Below are positions 55,456 to 64,000 of a stretch of 64,000 nucleotides of DNA, piece by piece. Every line of letters begins with the position of its first letter. The first letter of the stretch is position 1. The notes under the pieces are model-generated. The model did not search any database and was not told the origin of the DNA. It saw only the letters and a program-made list of their open reading frames with translations. The position numbers were made by a program, and so were the translations under genes. Source of the DNA: Peromyscus leucopus (lineage: Eukaryota > Chordata > Mammalia > Rodentia > Cricetidae); the NCBI RefSeq assembly GCF_004664715.2, contig NC_051082.1, forward strand, positions 8,934,498 through 8,998,497, in the 5' to 3' direction.

Positions 55456-57538
55456 GGAGTGTGTCTCTGGTCTCGGTCCTCCATCCCACACCTCGGAGTC
55501 ATCAAGGACTGTTTAGTGACCTATGGTTATCTTCGTTAAGTGATTTCAGTTCGAGGGAGACTTGTAGCATTCTTCTGAGCCATAGAGAAAGAGGGTGTGT
55601 CCTTGAAGCTGAGGTAGGCTGGGATCTCCCAGGGGATTGGCAGGTGTACAAAAGGAGCCCAACGCAAAACTCAGGGAAGACGCTAAGATGGGAAGCACAT
55701 GGGACCTGGAATGACCTCTTCCCTCTGTGTGAAGGACCAAGAATGGAATCTGTTCGGCTCTGGGGGAGGTCAGGACTGGGGTTGACAGCAAAGAGAAAAG
55801 GCCTCATTGAGAAGATAGATGTTCCTATAGGAAGGGCTCGGTACCCATTCCACAGTAAGAGAAGCGTTAGATGGAGCAGGTACCTACCAAGAGTCCTGGG
55901 TGGTAGGGAGCTGACCTAGTAAGATTCCAGTGTAGGATGCATACAGATGGTGGTGGATTTCAACCAGGGCTTGGAAAGTTAGGGGCAGCCCTCAGCCAGA
56001 GGCATGAGCTGCACAGAGGCTGAGCGCCCTCAGGAGACCTCGTGAGTCACTTCGGTCTTCCAAGAGACCCTAACGCCCAGCCGCCTCTTGGCCCTTCATT
56101 AAGGAGTTCCAGAAGGAGACTTCACTCTTTCCTACTGAAACTCCTACTTTCTAAAGGAGTCTTAAATAGGGTCTTCCCTCCAAAGCCATGGCAGGAAGCA
56201 GGTGTGGAGGAGGCTGTGTGGTGGCCAGTGGTGACCGAGAGCTCAGGTGACACCACCACCCAGCCCTGCTGTGATTGACAGCCGCATACATCTAAGATTG
56301 TGAGCTGTAGCTTTCCAGCCTCTCTCTACCTATGTGTTTCTTGACTACCCTCAGTAAGTCCGAATAATTGCAATTACTTCACCTCCCCTCCTGAGAAGCC
56401 ATCCTCACACCTCCTCCTAAGATGGAGAGCAGGGCGTCTGAAGAAATCTCAGCCTGATATGAGCACAAGGAAGCCTGATGTTCCCATAAATCTTACGAGA
56501 AACCTCCACTTTTTAAGTGGAAGGGGGACTCAATGTTGTGGACGACACATAGCTCACCTGCATACCCGTGGGCTGTTATAAATAGACTCTGGCCCGAGCC
56601 TTTTTTTTTTTTTTTTAAGCTTCATATCCTAGATCAGAAATGCTTTTGTTGGGAACGGGGTGTAGATTGAGCTGAAATTGGAGTTTCATTTGAAACTGTC
56701 ATCTTTGTAGGTCACAGAATTGTCGGATTTTGTTTGATTCAACCTAGTATTATCACAGTTGCTACCTGGAAGACTTCTGCTTGAGGCTTTGAAAGACTGA
56801 GGACTGCCCGAAGGTGCATCGGTCATTCAGAAGTAAACTAGGGCCCAAGTGTCTCACATGCTTCCTTGGTCCTGTGAGCATGAATCTGAGGCGTGTGAAG
56901 TGGGGCATCTGGGTGGGGCCTGAGGGTTTGTATCTCTGATGGTGATGTTGGCCTGCAGACTAGACTCTGGGAAGCAGGACATCCACCCCGGGTGATTTCA
57001 CAGAGACCCCTCCTTTTCAATTCCCCTTTTTCTGGGTCTGTGATTGGTTTCCTGGGCCTGTGAAGTCCAGCTGACATTTCCCTTTGGCAGGCCACCTCCC
57101 TCCCTCCTCCCCACTCCCCGTAGCTCCTGGAAGGAAAGGAAGGGATTTCATTCTCTTCTCTCCTTTGGGGCAAATCCCTGCTGGAAGTGCCAGGTGCTAG
57201 ACATCCCGGGCTCTCCCATCCTTCACAGTCCTCACTGGTTTGATTCTGTAGACTTTAAGGCTGATTGTAGACTTTAAGGCTCCGTTCCTGGGTTGTTGGG
57301 CACCTAAGATGTGCTGAGCCCCAGGCATCTCAACGAGGATGCAGTAAACCCAAGAAATATGACCTCTGTCTGTGAGTAGCATCCAACCTCACAGCTCATT
57401 TGGTTCACCAGGCATTTTGGTTCTTTTTGGGGAACAAAGTAGTTGCTCAATAAAAGCAGTTGATGAGGGAATTGTAGCAGGGTTTTCTGAGACCATGATC
57501 TTCATTTTAATTTTATTCTTTTAGTTTAAAAATACAGT
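55456..57538. other. long stretch, no gene recognised; T run at 56601-56616
   Basis: About 2.1 kb with no recognised repeat body. A 159-codon plus frame (55440-55919) and a 111-codon minus frame (56838-57173) show no family. The repeat-free part at 56560-56790, with GATTGAGCTGAAATTGG and TTCATTTGAAACTGTC, looks less decayed than its flanks and may be constrained. Confidence 0.35.
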
Positions 57539-57705
57539 GCCGGGTGGTGGTGGCACACGCCTTTAATCCCAGCACTCGGGGAGACAGAGCCGGGTGGATC
57601 TCTGTGAGTTTGAGGCTAGCCTGGGCTACCAAGTAAGTTCCAGGAAAGGTGCAAAGCTTCACAGAGAAACCCTGTCTCAAAAAACCAAAAAAAAAAAAAA
57701 AAAAT
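57539..57705 (+). mobile_element. B1 SINE, GGAAAGG type, moderately diverged
   Basis: Full-length B1 with about ten differences from the copies at 30.2 and 52.6 kb, including an extra G in CTCGGGGAGACAGAG and GTGCAAAGCTTCAC. A short AAAATAC-type duplication may flank it. Older member of the same subfamily. Confidence 0.93.
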
Positions 57706-58599
57706 ACTATACTATGCTTTATAGTTCCTTCACAACATTGACATACAGCCTTCTATCATAATCATGAAATTGGCCTTTGAAACATTTACTTTCTGAAGTG
57801 GTTAGAGTCCGTTCACCTGGCCAGCACCTGTGAGTCCTTCTGACACCCTGATCTCCATCCTAAGATGTGAGTAGTACTTGAGGGCCATTCACTGGGAAGG
57901 AGAGGAAATCAATTTGTAATCATTTGGGCTCTTTTAGAACAGTCCAGAAGCATCTAGATAGAAAGAGGCCAAAATCGGCAGCCCACTTTCTGACATTCAA
58001 GGGGAGAAAGGAAAATGAACGAGAGCCTGGGTGAGTCTGGGGGTCCTGAGTTTGATCCTAGCTCCGACAGTCTGAGAAACTCTCTGAAGCCTATCTCTAG
58101 CTGTGAGCTGGAACTCACCAGTCAGCTTGATCCGCACACTTCTCCACTTAGCCCCTGTTGCTACCAGGAGCATTTGGAAAACTGTAACGCTGTAGACTCT
58201 TTCCCCGGTGAACTCATAAGCACTTGACTCTGATGTTCTGAGATTCCTGAGCCCTAAGGACATTCTCAGACTCCGAGGCAGGACTGAAGGGAACAGCCCA
58301 GAGTCTCTCTCACCTTCCAGGCACTGGGATGGCAGGTCGCTGCTGCGGTCAGGCTGCTTAAGTCGCGAACACGCAGTACTAGTTGGAAAATGACTAAAGA
58401 GCAAAGACGTCAAGTTTAGACAAACTCGGTTTGTGCCCCCCACCCCCCCCACCCCCCACCGCTGACTCCAGCGATGTCAGCCACCTTCCTTGGTGTCTCC
58501 GAGGCTCGTTTCCATCTATAAAGAGGAGATAAATAATCTCGTCTCTTTCAGAATTTTTTTTTTAAGTTTGGTTCGATCACTCACTAAAGATCCTCTTAG
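57706..58599. other. unique stretch; C-rich run at 58437-58460
   Basis: A 151-codon minus frame (57997-58452) ends in the C run and has no recognised domain. No exon is seen. Confidence 0.4.
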
Positions 58600-58850
58600 A
58601 GCTAGAGATGTCACTCGGTAGAGTTCTTGCCTAGCAAGAGGTCTGTCTTGGCTTTGATCCCCAGCACACAAACCAGGCATGGTTGCTCTATGATCCCAGG
58701 TTGGTCTATGATCCCAGCACTTGGAAAACAGAGGCAAGAGCGCCTGAGGTGGCAGGTCATCCTCAGCCACACAGTGAAGTCAAGGCCAGTTTGGGATGCA
58801 TGGCACCCTGTCTTGTTAATTCATTAAAATTAAGACTCTCTCTACAAAAA
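58600..58850 (+). mobile_element. ID-B1 fusion (B4-type) SINE
   Basis: GTAGAGTTCTTGCCTAGCAAG and TTGATCCCCAGCACAC (ID-like head) are followed by CCAGGCATGGTTGC, GATCCCAGCACTTGG, CAAGGCCAGTTTGGG and GGCACCCTGTC (B1-like part). GATCCCAG occurs twice at 58692 and 58711, a small internal duplication. Confidence 0.75.
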
Positions 58851-59332
58851 ATGTTCAGAATATTAAAGTCATGACCTTTGGAATTGGTACAATTCGTCCC
58901 TAAGACTACTAATTTCATATGTTTAAAAACCTAAATAACATTGAGTAGAAGATGTTTCTGGAACTTGAAAATGTATTCAGAAATAAGTATTACATGCTTC
59001 CAGACTAGTATCCTCTAAGAAGAGAGTGAACTGTATCATTAAATTCTTCAATTAGAAGTAGACTCTGTCTGAGAGCCACGTGGCCAGCAGATGTACGTTG
59101 GGCCCATACCTGCCTTTGGGGCTAGTTTCTCCTGCCCTGGGCCCTCGTCCCCACAGCCATGTTGTTATTGGAGAGCCTTAAACTTCTACTCAGATTTGAC
59201 CCTGTTTGATTTCTTGGTATTACAGGCATAGCTGTCTTATGACAGGCACATTTCCCCCTCCATTGCCGTGTTTTCTCCCTTTGCTGAAATTCTTCTGTGA
59301 TGAGTTCAGGACCCTGTGGATGCAGCAACTTG
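58851..59332. other. unique stretch, no gene recognised
   Basis: AT-rich at first, then mixed. No exon or repeat family is recognised. Confidence 0.4.
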
Positions 59333-59545
59333 TCTACAGGCATCTTTTTTTGTTTGATTGATTGTTTGGTTGGTTGGTTGGTTGGTTTTTCGAGACAGGG
59401 TTTCTCTGTGTAGCTTTGCGCCTTTCCTGGAACTTACTTGGTAGCCCAGGCTGGCCTCGAACTCACAGAGATCCACCTGGCTCTGCCTCACAAGTGCTGG
59501 GATTAAAGGCGTGTGCCACTACCACCTGGCTCTACAGGCATCTTT
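59333..59545 (-). mobile_element. B1 SINE, GGAAAGG type, with target duplication
   Basis: The plus strand shows CGAGACAGGGTTTCTCTGTG, TAGCTTTGCGCCTTTCC, CAGGCTGGCCTCGAACTCAC and GGGATTAAAGGCGTGTGCC. A 15-bp duplication, TCTACAGGCATCTTT, lies at 59333-59347 and 59531-59545. The tail side has become a TTGG-type repeat (59364-59386). Confidence 0.95.
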
Positions 59546-60469
59546 AAAGTTAAGGGGTTTAATACCAAGAGTGCCTTAAATAGATGTTTTTACCTTGTAT
59601 CCTTCCAAGAGCCCATTTTCCCACATTCTGAGCCTAGCCCCCCCCCCCTTGGATACAAGCATGGCATGCAAGAGATGGGGGAGTTTACTGAATCTTTAGT
59701 TAACACTCAGCTTCAATTTAGGGCATGACATCCTCGATGTACCCTTAGAGACAAAGACCCAGCGGTGTCATTACAGTGGATGTGATGGTTTACAGAGTGT
59801 TCTATGCAGTATCCACCTGCTCGAATCTTTACAAAATCCCCGGGAACTGCTTCTGACTACCTTTTCAATGTCACAAGAAAATTGAGAACTGGGTGTTTAG
59901 ATGACAGGCCCGGCACCGGTCTGCCAGGCAGGGACAGTGCCAGAAAATGGACCTGATCAAGTATATTTTCTGTCATCCCCTTGGGCTCTCAGAATAGTGG
60001 GAGTCAAGGATCACAAAGTGTTGACTCCCGCGATCCTGCAGACCGCCGTCAAATGATGCATCAGGACTCGGAAAGCACAATTTCACAAATGACTTCTGCT
60101 CACTGTTATGATTTTCTCCCATCACACAAGCCTGCGTTCCTCTAGGAAATGATTTCCTACCCCACCTCCACGGAAACTGAAGCCATGAAATCCCTGAAGA
60201 CGCCACCCTCTCCCTCAGCCCTCTGTCCAATCAGTCCCCACATCCCCAGAACTTGCCTTCCTTCTCCACTGGGCATCCTGCCCTCTGCCCTGCTCCCTCA
60301 TGGTCACTACCTAGTGCTGACCACACAGTACCTGGAACAGCTCCTGCTTGGGCTCCTGGAATTTTCTCCCATCTTTACCGAGTCAGAATCTGACCACAGC
60401 CTTCATACAGTACCTCCAGGTTTCACCATCACCGTCAGATTGTCCAAAGGGTGTTTTTAATCAGTGTAC
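59546..60469. other. unique stretch, no gene recognised
   Basis: Short C run at 59639-59648. A 103-codon plus frame (60149-60460) is unsupported by splice signals or homology. Confidence 0.4.
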
Positions 60470-60890
60470 AAAATAATAGGCTCCATTATGACTCTTCTTC
60501 CTTTTCTACATCCTAAAAATGTCTTAATCTAGATTTCACATAAGAGAAAATGTGTAAGTGCCCCCCCCCATTTTTTGGTTTTGTGTTTTGAGACAGGGCC
60601 TCCCTGGGTCATGCAAGATGACTTGGATTCATGGCACACTTCAGCCTCAATTTGTCTTTCTGAGTCTGCCTTATTTCATTTAACATGATGATTTCCAGTT
60701 CTATCCATTTCACTGGGAGAAAAAAATGACATAATTTCATTCTTTACAAATAAACAAAACTCCATTACACACACATAGCTCGCATTTTCTTTAATCCACT
60801 CATCTGCTGATGGCCATCTATGCTGGCTCTATTCCCTGGCTGTTGTAAATAATTCTGGGGCACCAAGTTTTGTGTGTCTTGACAACACAC
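60470..60890 (-). mobile_element. L1 3' end fragment
   Basis: GCCTTATTTCATTTAACATG, ATGATTTCCAGTTCTATCC, ATGACATAATTTCATTC, AACTCCATTACACACACATAG and GGCTGTTGTAAATAATTC are antisense L1 3' UTR landmarks. 5'-truncated and non-coding. Confidence 0.75.
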
Positions 60891-61679
60891 AAAAGTGTGT
60901 TGTCTAAAGGTGACTCTAAAGGTGACAGGATGGGTACATGAGTCCCGGATAACCCCCCTGAGCACCCACCCACTTAATTGTCTCCCATAATTCATAGATG
61001 GAACCCATCAACATTCCTGCCTCCCAGATGAGGAATCTGAGGCTAGCAGAAAGTGAACCTACATCCCAAGCTCTTTCTGGCTCCAGATTCATGCTTTGAC
61101 CTCTACCCAGGGATGGGGCAGGCCCGGGCAGGGTGAGAGATGAGCAGAAGGCAACAGCCGAGCCTCTGCTCTGAACTCTGGAACTTTCTGTCATCATGAT
61201 GGATGTAGTAGCATACAGGTGGCTGAGCTAGCTCTGGTGATTGAGTTTGGGAAGCCAAGCCAAGATGAAAGATCTGTGACTCCCCTCATGACTTCCAGCA
61301 TGGGGACAGAGCCCTGTAGCTCTCTCAGGGTGGTAGACAGTGACATCTCCAGACCTTCCTCACAGGGCTGGCTCACTACTGAGTTTGGGGGGGTTGAATG
61401 TCTCTGCCTGTGTCTCTCAGGCTCAACATCCCAACATTCTCCATTCTGCTCTTTCTACATTCCAAGGAGGAGCTGGTGGTCTGGGAACAGACACTCACTC
61501 TCCTGGGACTCAGGATCAGTCCACGTATCCACAGTACAAAGTGCCCGGAGCAACACGTATCTATCTACCAGATACCAAAGATGCTTAGTTTAAAGATGAA
61601 TACTCAATAGTCAGAATTGGCTACAAGGAAGTACAGGGGCCTTTTACTGGATGCGTCCCCTAGTCCATGGAACATTTAA
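60891..61679. other. mostly unique, possible MIR at 61010-61095
   Basis: CCCAGATGAGGAATCTGAGG looks like inverted MIR. A 124-codon plus frame (61219-61593) has no recognised domain. No exon is seen. Confidence 0.4.
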
Positions 61680-61845
61680 AAAAATAGACCCTAATAACTC
61701 TTATCTCACTCCATCCACACAGACACCTGCACTGCCATCAACTCTATTTTACAGACGGTGACGCAGACTCAGAGAGGTTGAGTAACTTCCCCACCATTGC
61801 GAAGCTGAGTAGAGACAGCCTGGCTTCCAAGACCTTGTCCTGTTT
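61680..61845 (-). repeat. MIR SINE fragment
   Basis: TATTTTACAGACGGTGACGC, AGACTCAGAGAGGTTGAGTAAC and TTCCCCACCATTGCGAAGC are a good inverted MIR. Confidence 0.8.
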
Positions 61846-62117
61846 GGGAAAAGTGATATTAAAAAATAACCAAAGCAGTTATCAATAATCAAGTGGGAAA
61901 GAATATCCAAAAAGTAAGGTTCCCTTTTATACCCAAATCCCTCCTTTCTGAGAAACAGCCACTGATGACAAGGGCCTGGGTATGTGTCCAGAAATATTTG
62001 GTTTCTCCAAGCTCACGTGAAAATGTGGACAGGCAAATTGGATATATAAGTAAATATGTTAGTATGGTCCACATTAAATGGAGTAATCTATCTTTTTTTG
62101 TTCATTTATTTACTTTC

Positions 62118-62256
62118 AAGACAGGGTTTCTCTTTGTACCCTGACTGTCCTGAAGCTCACTCTGCAGACCAGGTGGGCCTTGAAATCATAGAGATCCACC
62201 TGGCTCTGCCTGTGCTGGGAATAAAGGTGTGCACCATCACCACCACCACCCAGCAG
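62118..62256 (-). mobile_element. B1 SINE, diverged
   Basis: AAGACAGGGTTTCTCTTTG, CAGGTGGGCCTTGAAATC, AGATCCACCTGGCTCTGCC and GGGAATAAAGGTGTGCACC are inverted B1. A CACCAC-rich stretch marks its head side. Confidence 0.85.
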
Positions 62257-62289
62257 AGTAATGTATCTCAAAGGTCATTCCTCATTGAC

Positions 62290-62392
62290 TTTTTAAAAAG
62301 TACATTATTCTTCGAGAACTTTATACAATGTATTTTGATCATCCTAACTCCTCCCAGATCCACCTCACCTCCCTACCCACCCCCAACTTCTT

Positions 62393-62429
<37 letters not shown>

Positions 62430-62830
62430 TCATCCACTCTGACTTGTACTACCCACATACTCCTGGATGTCAGGTCCGGTCCTGGAGCATGGTCAACCTG
62501 TCAGGAGCCACACCCTTAAAGAAAACTGACTCTTCCTGACCCGGAAGCCATTCAGTGTCAGTTGCGGCTCAGTTAGGAGTGGGTCTCGTGAACCTCTTCC
62601 AATTCCAGGCTGTACCTGGCTTGACAGTTGTACAGACAGCCCCAATTCCATGTTGACTGGCTTGGTCTTGTGCAGGCAGCCACCGCTGCCGTGAGTTTGT
62701 GGATGCAGCCATCCAGCCATACGCAGAAGACACTGTTTCACTCCAGTGTCCCTGGCCTCTGGTTCTCACACTCCTTCCACACCTCTTCTGTGATGTTCCC
62801 TGAGCTTTGGCAGGATGGGGAGTGACCTAC
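62290..62830 (-). mobile_element. L1 3' UTR fragment, Lx-like
   Basis: CCTCCCAGATCCACCTC, the CT microsatellite at 62395-62427, CTACCCACATACTCCTGG, GGAGCATGGTCAACCTGTC, GCCACACCCTTAAAGAAAAC and AGAAGACACTGTTTC are landmarks of rodent Lx-type L1 3' UTRs in antisense. The recalled consensus carries the same CT-rich step. Confidence 0.75.
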
Positions 62831-64000
62831 ATGTCCCCTTTGTGGCTGAGCACTCGACAGACCCTCACCCTCTGCTCCTTGACCAGTTTTGAATTTCTGC
62901 ACTTAGCACATCCGCGGCACACAGAAACATTTCTGATGAGGTCAGGGAGCTGCGGTGATCTGCGGGTAGGCAGGCCGAGCTTTAGAGGATTGTTGGCTAC
63001 TGTGTCTCTTCAGCAGCAGGGTTATCTGAGGGTTAGCCTGATGGATCCTTACAGACTAGCCCCACCCCAGCTTAGCACCTACCCAAAATGACACAGACAC
63101 CACACTGCGAGGTTACTTTTCCTTGACGGATTGGTGAGTCCTTAGACATGTGTATGTATGAAGGTATGTATGAAATGTGTATTCATGAACATGTGTGTGT
63201 TCACATGTGCATGTCTACCTGTGTGTGTGTTTATTAATGTTTTCTATTGTTTATCTGAAGGAGAAAGTCCAAATTCTCAATAGCCACACCAAAGGCATGT
63301 GCATTTTAAATTGAGAGCCAATATTGTCAAATATTAACAGAGTCTGTACCACGCAACAGAGTAAGAGAGGGCCCATCCCCCCGCTAGATTCCCCAGCCTC
63401 GGGGATCAGGATTCTACAATTCTCCTCCTTCCTGACTCTGAGCTCAAACTCTTCCTGCCCAGCTGTGGATTCAGTCTGAGAAAGTCAAAGTCATTTTCAG
63501 AAGGTTGCAGCCCCGAAGGGGGGTTCCACAGTTTGCTTGCGTGATTCACAACAGGGCCCAGAGACTCATCTCTGGGATCCCCAAGGCACAGGATGTCAGC
63601 ACACCCTGCTGACTTGTGGGGGCGTGGCAGGCCTGGGGCTCTGGCTTGCTGGCGTGGGAGAGATGGCTTCAACTTGGATCTTAAAAGGCTGCAAATTAAA
63701 GACTACGGAAGTTGGTTGTTGGGGTATTGTTTAAAGGGGGCACAGCTTGTTGTCTTTTGTTCGTATGGGGGGGGAGGCTGTGTCTTGTTGTGTACTTTAA
63801 GAGTTGGGAACTTGAAATGTGTTTTTAAATAAGATCAGAGAGAGAGAGACTGCCACAAGGCTGTGGCTCTGAGGGTGACCTCGTGGCTGTGCAGACTGCA
63901 AACAGGCTAGGTTTTGTTTTCTTTCATACTGTTCGTTTAAAATATAAATACATCTGTGCTTAGAACCTAAGTAATCTGACATTCCAGGTTGAGGGAAGGT
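62831..64000. other. unique stretch to window end, no gene recognised
   Basis: GT-rich spots at 63140-63230 and a short GA run at 63838-63849. No exon or repeat family is recognised. Confidence 0.4.

Overview
This is mammalian, specifically rodent, genomic DNA, and almost all of it is non-coding. The clearest taxonomic signal is a set of B1 SINEs (about 30.2, 38.3, 52.6, 57.5 and 59.4 kb) that share the internal variant GGAAAGGCGCAAAGCTACAC. From memory this differs from the usual mouse, rat and Chinese hamster B1 forms and fits a cricetid, most likely a Peromyscus-like neotomine rodent. B2/B3 and B4 SINEs, URR1 DNA transposons, MaLR-type LTRs, Lx-like L1 fragments and long CA, CT and GATA microsatellites agree with this. 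The organism call is inference from repeats only.

I found no protein-coding exon I can defend. All long open frames are short for their position, overlap repeats or simple sequence, or resemble no family I recognise. The only gene-like landmark is a CpG island at about 45.45-46.09 kb. It has GC boxes, CRE-like and TAAT/GATA motifs upstream, and a consensus splice donor (CAG|GTGAGT, intron from 45950) on the plus strand. I read it as the promoter and untranslated first exon of an unidentified plus-strand gene, with 46-64 kb as its first intron and 1-45 kb as upstream flank.

Layout. 1-11 kb: mostly unique sequence with old SINEs, a MIR, an L2 and a 23-base poly-G run. 11-25 kb: L2, MIR, an old L1 3' end, two minus-strand LTR elements and B4 SINEs. 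25-34 kb: purine-rich and CA microsatellites, two B1s, B4/B3 SINEs and a URR1 nested in an older element. 34.7-36.1 kb: a 1.35 kb GATA/GATG-type array. 36.1-38.6 kb: a nested cluster holding a B2 with a CTCF-type motif and an L1 interrupted by an old SINE and an LTR-like element. 38.8 kb: about 15 CTG units. 42.5-42.7 kb: a TAAT-rich, repeat-free block with three ATTAGCCC octamers, 3 kb upstream of the CpG island and a good enhancer candidate. 46-64 kb: candidate intron with MIRs, a second URR1, three young-type B1s, a GT/GC tract with Z-DNA potential, and two minus-strand L1 fragments.

I see no new gene system. The most useful leads are the promoter/first exon, the TAAT-rich block, the CTCF-type B2 and the polymorphism-prone repeats. 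Repeat family names were given by recall of consensus sequences, so boundaries are approximate unless target-site duplications are stated.
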